Shown: piece after piece, positions 1-23,340 of the stretch
Layout of the letters: each line of letters starts with the position of its first letter
Numbering within the stretch: the stretch's first letter is position 1
Assembly: GCA_020137815.1 (NCBI GenBank)
Contig: CM035352.1
Location: 6,920,025-6,984,024, forward strand
DNA: 64,000 nucleotides
From: Hormiphora californensis
Lineage: Eukaryota; Ctenophora; Tentaculata; Cydippida; Pleurobrachiidae
Reading direction: 5' to 3'
Notes under the pieces: generated by a model
The model's database searches: none
Told to the model about the DNA's origin: nothing
Seen by the model: only the letters and a program-made list of their open reading frames with translations
Position numbers and translations under genes: made by a program

Positions 1-11975
<11,975 letters not shown>

Positions 11976-12154
11976 TCGGAGCTACTGGGGAAAAAGTGTT
12001 TGAATTATAAGAACGGCAAAGATAAATATATTGCTTGCTTCAGTCATCCTGTAAAAACACACAAATTTCAATCAGACAAAAACTATTAACGTATAACGTA
12101 ACAATTAACATAACACTTATAATTAAAAAATGATGAAAATTGTTAATCTCTTTC

Positions 12155-13061
12155 TCATCCGACCCATTTTCTGTAACTATCAAGTAAAGCATCAACAATG
12201 ACCTTCTCCAGCTCAATACCATCATCCCCCACTTTGTGAACTGTTATTTCTTCACTACTGAGTCTCCCGGATAAAATACAACCTCCGACCTCCGAGTTGA
12301 GAGAGTATTACCAATGACCATCTTCTGGCCATATCGCTCAAGTGACCGCTGGGCTTTGGCCGCCAGAATCGCTGCGTCAGTTTCAAGTTTAAAAGAAACT
12401 GAGAATGACTCTGGAGCCCACTCCTTGCAGAGAGTACCGAGGAGTTTTGGAACGGGCTGCAGCTGAATGTTAAGGGCTGCGTCACTCGATTGGATTTTGT
12501 GCTCCGACATCTCAGATCTTGGGATGTAATAATCGGACACAGCGGCTGCCATGTAGAGAATGGCCTTGTTTCCCAAAGGTAACAACAGCTTCGATATTCC
12601 CCTCATGTACCAAAGGTAGTCGGTACATGTCTCAAATTCAAACTGGTATAGATTAGGCGAGTAAGAGTGGTAGTCCCGATAGACGCTGGTGAAATTACGC
12701 CCGGATTCCGTGTCTCCCTGACAGACAGCTCTCCGTTATCGGATTCCTTGAACGCATCATTCACCATGGAGGCATCAAAATGTCGGAAGAATGGTTTCAA
12801 AGAGTTTGTTCGCCTAAGGAGGATGACAATGCACCCTTTTTTGAGGAAGTACTCGGCACTTGCTGCTCCCCTTTTCCCCGTACTAAAGTTGTCAATGAAC
12901 CGTACCGTGTTGCATTCAAGGGGCACTGTAGTCCCTCCTGAAGTGACTAAAACAACAGGGCATGTTAATGAGATGTGGCGTCCTTTAAGAAATTCTACAA
13001 GGCCTTCCACTTCAGAATCGTATTTTGTAGGCTTCTGAGTTTCGTCAAAAATGTTGTTCAT
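12155..13061 (-). CDS. PPCS: phosphopantothenate-cysteine ligase, two frame breaks
   Basis: PPCS joins cysteine to 4'-phosphopantothenate in coenzyme A synthesis. Single exon, about 300 codons, close to the vertebrate length. Read from 13061: VVLVTSGGTTVPLE (nucleotide-binding block), VRFIDNFSTGKRGA, then after a one-base frame change near 12650 the block AAAVSDYYIPRSEMSEHKIQS and SFKLETD. A second change near 12272 leads into SSEEITVHKVGDDGIELEK and a stop at 12155-12157. Family order and key motifs are kept throughout. The breaks may be sequencing indels or early decay. It lies head-to-tail upstream of POLG on the same strand. Confidence 0.85.
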
Positions 13062-13350
13062 CTTTGCTCAATCAACAATTCTAGGAGAAAACAGTTTAAA
13101 AGGTGCTTTGATGCAAAACTTTAATTCTTCAAACCAATGTTCTCTAAGGGTTGGCAACGAGGCATGAGCGGGAAAAAACTTGGCAAACGTTGCTGGCCCC
13201 TGGCTGTTCTGCGCCACGCGCAGCGCGGGATAAAGCAGCGCTTTTCAAGGAAAAAATCATAAAACTGACAGAAAATAAAGAAGCAGAAAGAACAATAAAT
13301 TATAATAAATTACCCACACACCGTCATACTCTCATACTCCCTCTCTCTGC
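13062..13350. other. intergenic, nothing recognised
   Basis: Upstream of the PPCS start and likely to contain its promoter. No motif I can support. Confidence 0.4.
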
Positions 13351-14030
13351 TCACTTGTCTCGAAAGTCTAAATCTTCCACACTGACTGGGACAACCCTCT
13401 CTTGGTTCCCCGAAGCGCAACAAGAGTTGATCTTAACAAACTGAATCGTGTCTTTCTCGGATGGATGAAGGACATGGTTAGCGTAACTCTCCTTGTGCCT
13501 GTCACAGATCTTCCTGGCCGCTCGCTCCAAAACCTTCCCTACTTCTCGGCAAAACCTCCCGACGTGGAGAATAAGAGGGGCGTGAAGGAACCCTGCTCCA
13601 CTTCTTGCACCTTCGCATATAGGCAAGTTTCTTCTGATTGTGTGCTGTTATACAGGTTCGTGATGGGCATTGTCAGGTAGGAGGGGCATTAGGATGGAAA
13701 ACCGTACATCCATGAAACTGGTCTGCATGTCAGACCATAAGCCACGACAGACTATGTCCATTCGTGCTTCAGCTTTGATATTTGCACTGATTGGCAGGTT
13801 GAATCGTCACAGGGCAACATGGGGCTGTTCAGTGTTAACCGGGTTTAAATCCCGCATACCGAAGGATATCGGTAAGGTATCCCGAAGGTGGTCATGTCTC
13901 CACATATCAAAGCTCCAACCTTGCAGATCAAGGGCGTGGTCACTGGTGTTTTGTGCCCCACAGCGCATTTCCCATGGTGCCGGGAAGTGGAAGCCGTTTG
14001 AGCCGAATGGCATCGACAAACTCAACACTG
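13351..14030 (-). pseudogene. decayed retroelement protein fragment
   Basis: Reading all three minus frames together gives, in order: ALDLQGWSFD, ARMDIVCRGLW, a block like DVRFFHPNAPS, YAKVQEVEQGSFTPLIFSTS and RFSLLRSTLVALRGT. I recognise this order as the nuclease-like C-terminal region of animal retroelement polyproteins (family consensus with FDVRVFNP.AP and EHGSFTPLVFS). At least three frame changes and stops are present. No reverse transcriptase part is found alongside, so it is a truncated remnant. Confidence 0.5.
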
Positions 14031-14310
14031 GTTGAGCTCATGGCCCAGTTTCTGCAGCGGTCGAGCAGTTAGCAACTAGAAGCACGGGTTCGGAGCACAG
14101 CTCATCGCACGCTGTGTCTTCATATCAAGTACTGCAAAGATATCTGCACGTTCGTTGCATGCCTCTCATCAGTGGCGTCGGCACACTTCTTCTTCAACTT
14201 TCCGCTTTTCATCTCGGCATCCATGAGTGTATTTGGACAGTCTCTTCCGCCAGGAAAGAGACACTAGTGGTCGGTAGCAAAACGGGAATTATTGTATTCT
14301 TGATTAGCCG

Positions 14311-15967
14311 GGGGGGGTTCAACCTATGTTTGTACGTTTGTACGGAAAAAACACGGGTTCTCCAACAAAAAATACAAAAAATACAAAAAAGTACAAAAAA
14401 ATACAAAAAATACAAAAAAATAAAACGGGTATAACGATTAAACAAAGCTTTTCTGATCGTTGAAACTTTGTTTATGATCATAATGTGTCATAAATTCCTA
14501 TTAAACTGTGGTTCATACAAAATTAGCAACTTTTCTTATAATTGGAAGATAAAAACATGTTTTAATCATGTTTTAATTGTTCTTTATCAAAACACAAGGA
14601 AATATTTATTCAAAATTTTCGAAATCTGAATCAATGATTGTACTTTTTCGAATTCGAATGGAAGATAATAATTACACGACAAACGTTCCTAGGTGGTACA
14701 TTAGGACAAAAGGAACCGTCCATGAACTTTTACAGGCACCCACCTCCTCATAATTTGTTGTGCTTTTTTTGTACTGTTGTACGAAAAATTGGAATTTCTA
14801 AGAGAGAAAATCTTTCCAATCGAACTTTCTATCCAAGAAAGTATTATCGAATCGCAATTTAAGCGAGAGAAATTTTCCCGAATCGCAATTTCTTACCGAG
14901 AAATTTTTTCGAATCGTATTTTCTAAGCGAGAAATTTCCCCAAATCGCAATTCTCTACGAGAAAATTTTCTTGAATCGTATTATCTAAGCGAGAAAATTC
15001 CCGAATCGCAATTTCTACCGAGAAAATTTCTCGAAACGTATTTTCTAAGCGAGAAATTTCCTCGAATCGAAATTTGTTACCGAGAAATTTTTCTCGAATC
15101 GTATTTTCTAAGCGAGAAATTTCCCGAATCGCAATTCTTACCGAGAAAATTTTTTCTCGAATCGTATTTTCTAAGCGAGAAATTTCCCCGAATCGCAATT
15201 TCTTACCGAGAAAATTTTCTCGAATCGTATTATCTAAGCGAGAAATTTTCTCGCATCGCAATTTCTTACCGAGAAAATTTTTCTCGAATCGTATTTTCTA
15301 AGCGAAATTTCCCCCGAATCGCAATTTCTTACCGAGAAAATTTTTCTCGAATCGTATTTTCTAAGCGAGAAATTTCCCCGAATCGCAATTTCTTACCGAG
15401 GAAATTTTCTCGAATCGTATTTTCTAACGAGAAATTTCCCCGAATCGCAATTTCTTACCGAGAAAAATTTCTCGAATCGTATTTCTAAGCGAGAAATTTC
15501 CTAGCATCGCAATCTCTTACCGGAAAATTTTCTCGAATCGTATTTTCTAAGCGAGATATTTCCCCGAATCCCAATTTCTTACCGAAAAATTTCTCGAATC
15601 GTATTTTCTAACGAAAAAATTCCCCAAATCGCAATTTTACCGAGAAAATTATCCCGAATCGAAATTAGTACCGAGAAAGTGATTCAACTGAGAAAATTTT
15701 CTCGTAATCGTAACGGTAATCTGAATCAATGATTTCGTTTGGACGACAATGGAACTAAAAACGTTCATATTAATGATAGATGGTACATGAACATAAACGG
15801 AACCCAGCTATGTATTATTTATACTTTTATCAGGCACCCACATCCTTCATTATTTTTTGTATTTTTGTATTGTTTGTATGAAAAAAAACAGGAATTTCGG
15901 ATACTTTTATTTATGGTCCGTACAAAACCGTACAAAACCGTACAAAAAAATAGGTTGGAACCCCCCC
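14311..15967. mobile_element. G7-ended DNA transposon containing a satellite array
   Basis: Terminal repeats GGGGGGGTTCAACCTATG and the complement of TAGGTTGGAACCCCCCC. The 7-bp duplication TTAGCCG lies on both sides (14304-14310, 15968-15974). Subterminal runs of TACAAAA, TTTTGTA and TACGTTTGTACGG are mirrored. No transposase frame. A 7-8 bp duplication suggests a hAT-like element. The element at 28923-29745 has the same G7/C7 ends. Confidence 0.8.
14806..15700. repeat. tandem array, unit about 62 bp, roughly 14 copies
   Basis: Each unit alternates two half-units, (T)TTCTAAGCGAGAAATTTCC and CGAATCGCAATTTCTTACCG, followed by AGAAAATTTTCTCGAATCG. The AGAAA...TTTCT halves are partly palindromic. 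It fills the middle of the transposon above. Confidence 0.9.
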
Positions 15968-15974
15968 TTAGCCG

Positions 15975-16459
15975 TTTGTACCGGATTTTCCAATGCCATA
16001 CCTCCCATCTTGACGGGGAGTGCTAGGATCCTCCTCTCAATGTCCGAGATATGCTTTCCCACAAATAGGGGTATCAGCTTGTGCCTCAGGATGTCTTTTC
16101 AAGGAAAAAACAAACGTCTTGCATTTTTTTGACAAAAACGAGAAAAATATTTTTTCAACTTCCTTTTTCACGCGACGCCGCGCGCTACTGTCGATTTGAA
16201 ATGCAGCGTTGTTGAACAGAAAATTGCGCGTTACGTATTTATTTACAAATGCAGCGCCGCGTCACGGTTCTGAGCTGAGCCGAGATTTTGAGAAAAAAAA
16301 CCGCATCAAATTTTGTCCGTTTGGCGTTTTCGCTTTCGAGTTTCGTAAACGGGGTTTAGGCTCTAAGCAGAATGTAGACTGTAGAAATATGTTATTTATA
16401 GTCTGGTTGGACCAGCTATTATATATAATATTATATTTCATTGACTTGTACATTTCAAG
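15975..16459. other. intergenic upstream of glutaminase, nothing recognised
   Basis: AT-rich with GC islands such as CGACGCCGCGCGC. It may hold the promoter or 5' leader of the glutaminase gene. Confidence 0.35.
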
Positions 16460-18225
16460 ATGACAAAATTTAGCGATATGGATTTTACGAGCGGGTTGTG
16501 CAATGAAACAGGTGACGTAGACCTAAGAAAAGCGGTACAGCTGTCTACGATAGAGGCATCTTATTATTTAAGGATGACCGATTAAAAACATTCGTCAATG
16601 CACTGGTTGAAGTAGAGAGTTCCAAGGGTTTGGGATCCAGAGCCATGCACACCGTTCTCAAAGTCTCCGTACCAAAGGATGAGTTCGAATTGTTAGTTGA
16701 AAACAATCCTTTTGCAAAGGATGTTCTCACCAACTCACTTGTCATTCCCGATTTCCAGACTTTTCCCGTGAAGTCGAGAGTGCCTTCCTTGCAGAAGCAG
16801 AGGAACGGTCCGGTGAAATAACGACTTACATCCCGGACTCTCAAAATACTCGCTGGATAATTGGGCCATTTCATTTTGCTCTGCGGACGGTCAAGTGATG
16901 GCACTGGGTGACTACAGGAGAGGTTCACTATTCAAAGTTGTACCAAGCCCCTTCTTTACGGCATTGCTTGTGACATGGTTGGTATTGGTAAGGTACACAA
17001 ACATGTTGGGAAGGAGCCAAGTGGGTTTGGTTTCAATAAGATAGCCCTGGGACACGGTGACAAACCCCACAACCCTCTATTACATCGGGGCAATCACGGT
17101 GGCCAGCCTTGTTAGACCAGAGGAGAATAGTTCGGAAAGATTCGAAACATGTTACAGTAAATACAACGCACTGGCAGCGGGTATCAGGACTCGTAGTCTT
17201 TCCTTCAATAATGCAGTCTACCTCTCAGAACGGGAGAGCGGTCACCGAACTACGCCATCGGTCACTACTTGGTGAATAAAGGATGTATCGAGGGGACGAC
17301 CAGCCGTCTGACTGAAATTCTCGAGTTGTATTTTCAGTTGTGCTCTATCGAGGCTGATGTAAGAGCCGTGAGTGTTATGGGAGCCACCCTTGCAAACGGA
17401 GGGAAAAACGTCTTCACAGGTACATATATATATTGAACACATATGAACACATACATTGAACAACTAATTTATAGAAATGATGTTACTTATTATGTGCGAT
17501 TGTATCAATCTTTACCCCCAGACAATGAACATACCTGTTTAAATCTATACCCCCCCCCCCCCCCCCCCAGGCGAGAGAGTTCTATCGGAGGCGAGCACAC
17601 GAAACATGTTATCCCTTATGTTTAGTTGTGGCATGTACGATTATAGTGGCCAATGGGCCTTTGAAGTGGGACTACCTGCTAAATCTGGCGTCTCAGGTAC
17701 GTATCAACTGTTACTCCTTGCAGGTTGCAGGTTTTAGTAATGCCAGCACATCTCATCGTCACCTCTTTGCACCGCTGTTAGTGTAGGGGTGACTGCAGTA
17801 GGTTGCAGCAGTGAGTTGTAACTATGTATTGTATCTGAATAATGCGGCTAACATTACACAGCTAGTCGATAATTATCTTGTACATCCAAAACTTTGAGTA
17901 AATAAAGTTGAGCAGTGAGCTAATTAATTAATTAATACTTTGTGTCAGGGGTAATAATGGCAGTTCTACCGAATGTGGGTAGTTTCGCCATGTGGTCCCC
18001 ACCCTGGATACATACGGAAACAGTGTTCGAGGAGTTAACTTCACCCGACGAATCTTGGCTTCGGGAAGAGGGCACCTGAGGCACCCATTTAGCACGAATC
18101 TTACACGGAGGTCATATCACACTGGATCATATCACACCGGGTCATATCAAACTGGGTCACGTTTCAGTGGAAGGGAAGTTGCTGTACGAGCAGCCCTCTC
18201 CCTGGTCAGAATGATCAGGAAATAA
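16460..18225 (+). pseudogene. GLS: glutaminase-like gene with several frameshifts
   Basis: Kidney-type glutaminase homologue (glutamine to glutamate and ammonia, mitochondrial). Exons 16460-17419, 17571-17696 and 17949-18225, with good GT-AG borders. Blocks in family order: DDRLKTFVNALVE, SLVIPDFQTF, EITTYIP, the catalytic SCTKP (Ser-x-x-Lys), HVGKEPSGFGFN, DKPHNP, SERESG, LELYFQLCSIEA, the intact second exon [19 protein letters not shown], then VLPNVGSFAMWSPP and DTYGNSVRG. About six one-base frame changes lie between blocks in exons 1 and 3. No ankyrin repeats are present; it ends LVRMIRK. Conserved splice sites and motifs leave open that the breaks are sequencing errors. Confidence 0.8.
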
Positions 18226-18645
18226 TGTTATCATTCCAAGATTTTTTATCGGATTTTTTGTATACATCTAGACTTTATCATCAAAAACTGTGTATTATAG
18301 CATTTAGTTTTAGAAGAATGAATTTATAAGGGTATTTATTTTGTTATATAATAGTTCTGTGAATTATACTGTATCAATGAAACTGAAACTGATTGCTTTT
18401 CTAGTCACCCATACAGTCGTCCTTCTTTCGACATCGATCATACTCCCCTCCCCTGTGGCCTCCCGGCTCCCGAACCCCTAATTCCTAAAACCGATCACCC
18501 CTCCCTCCCCCTCCCTCCTAAAACCAACCAACCCTTCCTCTCAGATACCATGTCACCATAACAATGTGATCAGAAGAATTCGCAACGTTCATCCTATAAT
18601 TCAACCCCGTGTTTTGTACTTCGTAATTCAACACAGCCACTAAAG
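18226..18645. other. intergenic between GLS and the WD40 gene
   Basis: AT-rich, then CCTCCC-rich sequence just before the WD40 gene start. No specific site recognised. Confidence 0.35.
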
Positions 18646-19911
18646 ATGCTCGGTGGAGGCAATAAACGTCGTCATTTCCTATCCGACCTTCATTACCGCT
18701 GCCAAACCTCCCGTCCCTCCACCTCCCTAACCTCCTACCTCCTTCCCCGCCATTTCTACGTAGTGGAACACTACCCCAACCAGCTGTACTGCGGTGAATT
18801 TACCAGGGATGGGGAGTATTTCCTGGTGGGGTGCAAGAGTGGTGATATCATGACGTACCGGGTGGAGGGGAGCACTCTGCACCGGTACTGCTCCTACTCC
18901 TGCAACAATGTGAATGTGTCAATAATTGACACCAAGGTGTGTCCGAGGAGAGAGAAAATAGCCTACAGTAGCTGGAATGGTTATGTGTATCTAGTTGATT
19001 TTGCTAATCCTAACTCCATGGAGTGCCCCCTGAGACTGTTAGATCGTGATGACAGGGGTGTTGTTGAGAGCTGGATGTGTGCCTTTTCTCTCTCCTTCTC
19101 TGGGGATGGCAGGGAACTGATAGCAGGCCTCAGTGGGGGCATGTTTGTTGTGTATGATCTGGAAATGTGTACTGATGCAGTTAGGAACCACGAGGCCCAT
19201 TTAGCTGATGTTAATTGTGTTTCGTTCGCCCATGACAGCAACCATATTATCTACTCAAGTGGTGATGATGGGGTGTTGAAGATTTGGGATAGGAGGATAA
19301 TGAACGAGAGGGCTCCCCAGCCTGTTTCAGTGTTTGTGGGGCACAGTCACGGCATCACCCGTCATGACGCGAGGGAGGATTTGAGGTATCTGATAACGAA
19401 CAGTAAGGACCAATCAATCAAGATGTGGGATATCAGGAGACCTAGCCCTAAATCTGTTGTCCCACTCGCCCAGAAGACCACCCAGATTAACTCTCAGTTC
19501 TGGGATTACCGGCAATGCCAAGCAGGTAGGAGATCCGTCGTGGTACGAGAACTAACACACAGGAGATCCCAGTTTGATAAAGCTCAACATGATGATTGCG
19601 TCCTAACCTTCACCGGACATGCCGTAGCATCAACCCTGATTAGGGCACGGTTCAGCCCTTCGTTTACCACTGGGCAGAGGTACATCTACACCGGTAGTGC
19701 TGATGGTCATTTGTATATGTACGATGTACATAGTGGACAGTTGGTTCTGGATCAGGGAGGTCATATTGGGATTGTGAGGGATGTTAATTGGCATCCCACA
19801 GAACCGATGATACTGACATGCAGTTTTGATAAGACTCTGGGGTGTTATCATTATACGGAGACAGCTAGTTTGTGGGAAAGTTATATTGATCACGGCAGTT
19901 TCTATGTTTAG
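18646..19911 (+). CDS. DCAF11: WD40 protein, DCAF11/WDR23-like
   Basis: 421 codons in one exon. DCAF11 is a substrate receptor of CUL4-DDB1 ubiquitin ligases. Visible features: FLSDLHYRCQ, the block LPRHFYVVEHYPNQLYCGEF, several WD repeats, DDGVLKIWDRR and KDQSIKMWDIRR (WDxR motifs that dock DDB1), GHSHGIT, YIYTGSADGHLYMYD and the end HPTEPMILTCSFD. The human protein is about 546 residues; the acidic N-terminal region is missing or lies in an unseen upstream exon. Lack of introns among intron-rich neighbours suggests a retrocopy that stayed open. Confidence 0.85.
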   Translation: MLGGGNKRRHFLSDLHYRCQTSRPSTSLTSYLLPRHFYVVEHYPNQLYCGEFTRDGEYFLVGCKSGDIMTYRVEGSTLHRYCSYSCNNVNVSIIDTKVCPRREKIAYSSWNGYVYLVDFANPNSMECPLRLLDRDDRGVVESWMCAFSLSFSGDGRELIAGLSGGMFVVYDLEMCTDAVRNHEAHLADVNCVSFAHDSNHIIYSSGDDGVLKIWDRRIMNERAPQPVSVFVGHSHGITRHDAREDLRYLITNSKDQSIKMWDIRRPSPKSVVPLAQKTTQINSQFWDYRQCQAGRRSVVVRELTHRRSQFDKAQHDDCVLTFTGHAVASTLIRARFSPSFTTGQRYIYTGSADGHLYMYDVHSGQLVLDQGGHIGIVRDVNWHPTEPMILTCSFDKTLGCYHYTETASLWESYIDHGSFYV

Positions 19912-20440
19912 GAACACGCAACAGTTTCTATGTTTAGGGGCACGCAACACGCAACAGTTTATATGTTTAGGTTATAACTGTGATATGTTATTTATCAATA
20001 GGTACTACATAATACTTATATTCATTATCATTCTGTTATCACTACGTTTAGTAGTGTCAGCTATATTTGAAACCTAGGATCCTTATACAATGTATGTCAT
20101 ATCTAACATCTAATATCTGGATCATTGATCCATAATAGATCAAGGCGTGTTATTCTTATCTTATCTTTTTATAATATCTGCTCCGTTTCTCTATTATTTA
20201 TGTCAGCTGACAGTTATTAGTTATGTTTATCATAACCGCTGCTTATATTTGTCTTTTAAAAAGCTTTTACGAAAAAGTAAATATTTTAAATTTTTATACT
20301 CCTTTATGGTAAAATACCTCTCCATATGTAAATTGAAATAAAATCCGAGACCCACCTGAAACCGTGTTTTTGTCTTCTTCCTAACCCATCTCTAATGCCC
20401 CTCTCTAATTTCACCCACATCAACTCTTTTAGCGCTGATC
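19912..20440. other. intergenic, AT-rich
   Basis: Includes a short duplicated unit around CACGCAACAGTTTMTATGTT just after the WD40 stop and no further recognisable signal. Confidence 0.4.
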
Positions 20441-21580
20441 ATGACTTTTCGGAGTTACTTCCTTGCTTACTACCCACCAGCCATAACAGCGGTGGGCTGC
20501 TCAACTCTGTTTGCCTTGTTTCTACTTGGTAATGCAGCCTTCTATTCTGTTAACTCAGCACCGGATCATTCTCCAGGAACGGACGACTACAACAGGTCAG
20601 TCTGGTGGGTGGTATCAAGTGGGGTTTAATACACTGTACAATTACATGCCAATTGCCAGTTTACCCCCCCCCCCCCCCCCCCCCAATGATTCACCGCTCA
20701 TCATGCCCAAACCCAAAATTACAATACAGAGTTCTTTTGAACATGTTTAAAAAATCTTGGTCTCACTCTAGTGAATGTTTCACTTTGGTGATTTCGTTAT
20801 CCGAATATGGAGGGCGCGATACTTGCCTCGCTAAGGTGTTGGCGCGTGTTGTAGGGTTGCGCGGCACAATGTATCTCATCAAGATTATTATCGGCTCCCG
20901 TGTGGTTTTATTTCGGTCATATCTCAACCAATTTCACTGCCATTTCACCATATCTCAACCTAATCTCTATCTCCCCTTTCAGTTTGTTAGCTAACATAAG
21001 TAACACGAGCTACTGCAAGACCGACACCCTTCCACCCGTTGATCCCTCCAATTATCTCAGCGTCAACCTTCTCTCCACAGCCAATGGGCCTGAGGAAATA
21101 ATGGGTATCTGGAACATCCACCAAATAACATATCAGACTCCAGTGGGCGCTTATCTGATCACTACCGATGGACGGTACAAACAGGTTGGGTGTGAGAAGG
21201 GACGGTGTAAGATCAAGAAATGTGTTAATATAAGAGCCCCAGTGGGCCTGTTCCCTAAATACATACTGCCCAATGAGTCACAATGTGAGATGGTAATGGA
21301 GGAGGGAGCGGTTTATGTTACGGTCAACATGACCGAGTGTGCAGATGGAGATAGAAAGGATCTGAAGTTCAAATCTAAAACTGTGAACAAGTATGCAGCT
21401 GCACTTACAAAGGAACGGAAACTTGTGCTAATTGGTAGATTGTGTGAAATTGCACTGTCCCTTCTTGCTTTTAATGGATGTATTTTCTTGGTTGCACTCT
21501 GGAACGGTGTTAAGAATCACCACTTTTCCCTCCGAGATCTATGTCTGGGGGATGGGGGAGAGCAAAGGACTATCATCTGA
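20441..21580 (+). CDS. two-pass membrane protein, unknown function
   Basis: Two exons, 20441-20595 and 20983-21580, phase-matched, 250 residues. A hydrophobic segment at residues 12-35 and another near 202-225 bracket a region of about 165 residues with six or more cysteines and several N-glycosylation sequons (NIS, NTS, NES, NMT). The likely topology is a short cytosolic N-terminus, one large extracellular or lumenal domain and a short C-terminal tail. I do not recognise a family. The intron holds a poly-C run. Confidence 0.7.
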
Positions 21581-21613
21581 CAATCAGAAAGTTGTTCTGG
21601 GGATGTTGTGCAG

Positions 21614-22079
21614 CAGGGGTGTAGGAATGATTTTCAAAGTGGAGGGGCGAAGTCACGTGACCAATTAAAGCGCTGGCCAGCGCCCGGAAATTTTTTTGGG
21701 TGCATGATTTAGTCACCTGTACCAGTAAATTGGGCGGAGCGAAAGCGGAGCCCAAGAAAAATTTTAGGTTTTTGAGCCAAAAAGTCAGTGTTTTCGTCAT
21801 TTGGGAGTGTTGATTATGGATTTCAAGCTAGCTGTCTTCAATTTTTTCCATTGAGTCGGTGTACAAAGTCTAATTGAGTCGGATTGTGTGAATGTAAGGG
21901 AGGGTCTAATACCCGAAAAAGAGAGCGAAGCGATTGGGATCGGGTTGCCCTATCTGTAATCTGGATTTACTTCAATATCACATACAATGGGCAATTCTGA
22001 GAAAAAAGTGAGGGGGCGAACCTGGCGAAAAGTGGGGGGGGCGGCCGCCCCCCTCGCCCCCCCTATTCCTACACCCCTG
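21614..22079. mobile_element. hAT-type MITE
   Basis: Ends CAGGGGTGTAGGAAT and its complement, flanked by the exact 8-bp duplication TTGTGCAG (21606-21613, 22080-22087). 8-bp duplication plus CAGGGGTG ends are typical of hAT elements. 466 bp, no transposase. Inserted just after the stop codon of the upstream gene. Confidence 0.85.
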
Positions 22080-22087
22080 TTGTGCAG

Positions 22088-22600
22088 TGTGTAGGGTTTA
22101 CTAACACTGAAATGTGATGGGGTTTTTTCTGTTTTATTTATCTGGTGACGAGTTTCAGTTTCGAGCTGTTTACTTTTTAGGAATTGCAGTTGCAAAGTGA
22201 TAAGCCAAAGTCTAACACTTTCAATTTCGACATTGACATATGAACATCAGTAATCGCATCTCAAATCAAAAACTTTTCAGCTAATCTAAAGAGTAAACAA
22301 GCGGAAGCTGAATCCGTATTGTATGCTAACCTGTGTAAATTTATTATTATGGGGTAATTCTGTAAAACTCTTTGCGAAATTATAATTTCTCCTTGGCACC
22401 TGAATCGCCTTGGTATCAGATTTATATGGTGAGTCGTTAAATTCTACCTGTATACAAGCACCGGGTACATGGGTTGACCCCCATCCCGCCCCAACCGAAT
22501 ACTAAGATCAAAACGCTAGGCGGGGTTTGAAATTTCGGCTGGGGCTTGATTTTGATATGGGAATTAGGAATACGGCAGATTCGAGCCCTAACAGTAACCG
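22088..22600. other. intergenic, nothing recognised
   Basis: Single-copy sequence between the hAT MITE and the CT repeat. No coding signal. Confidence 0.4.
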
Positions 22601-22609
22601 GGTATTGCC

Positions 22610-22727
22610 CTTACTCTCTCCTTCTCTCTCGTCATTTCTCTCTCGCTTTCCTTCTCAGCCTCTCTCCCTATCTATCTATATGTCAGCCTCTCGCTCGCTC
22701 CCTCTTTCTCTCCCGCTCCCTCTCTCG

Positions 22728-22799
<72 letters not shown>

Positions 22800-22850
22800 T
22801 TCCCTCTCTCTATCTCTCTATCTCTCTCTAACCCTCCCTCACTCTCAATC

Positions 22851-22895
<45 letters not shown>
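22610..22895. repeat. (CT)n-rich microsatellite
   Basis: Long CT repeat upstream of the FAS-like gene. Ser/Leu open frames here are artefacts. Confidence 0.95.
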
Positions 22896-22897
<2 letters not shown>

Positions 22898-22959
22898 CGC
22901 ATAAAATCAGATGTAGTAATGCACAGGCGTGACAGTGGTATAAGTTTCACTTGTCCAGC

Positions 22960-23340
22960 TCCATCACGTGACATGCTTTGAGAATTACCAACTATTGAAA
23001 GTAATACTATTCAAAATACGAGATTGAGAGAGAGAAGATGGGGTGAGAGAGATGGGGGAGAGAGGGAGATAGACAGAGAGAGATCCCACTTCTAACCTAA
23101 GTAGCATGTGTAGGATCAACTACAGCCTGACGATTCCACACATTTACTCAACCTAGTTGCACAACATTTTCCAGCAGTTTCACTTTCTACAGTTATTTGT
23201 GGGCACCTCGTGGGTTGTAGCTACTCCATATACTATCTAGCACCTCGTGATTTGTAGCTACTCAATCAGTTATCAACCTAGTCTTTCGTGAGACACTGCC
23301 ATCTTTCTGCACCTCGTTGAGTAACAACAAGAGAGCGAGA
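22960..23340. promoter_or_regulatory. 5' region of the FAS-like gene
   Basis: Contains a repeated phrase CACCTCGTGRKTTGTAGCTACTC (two copies near 23201-23265) and CACCTCGTTGAG before the start codon at 23341. Position suggests promoter or leader. No TATA box is assigned. Confidence 0.3.

Noticed and set aside
14806-15700. CRISPR-like regular repeat
   Set aside because: Units are contiguous without unique spacers, in a eukaryotic genome, inside a transposon.
22527-22932. Ser/Leu-rich open frames
   Set aside because: CT microsatellite artefact.
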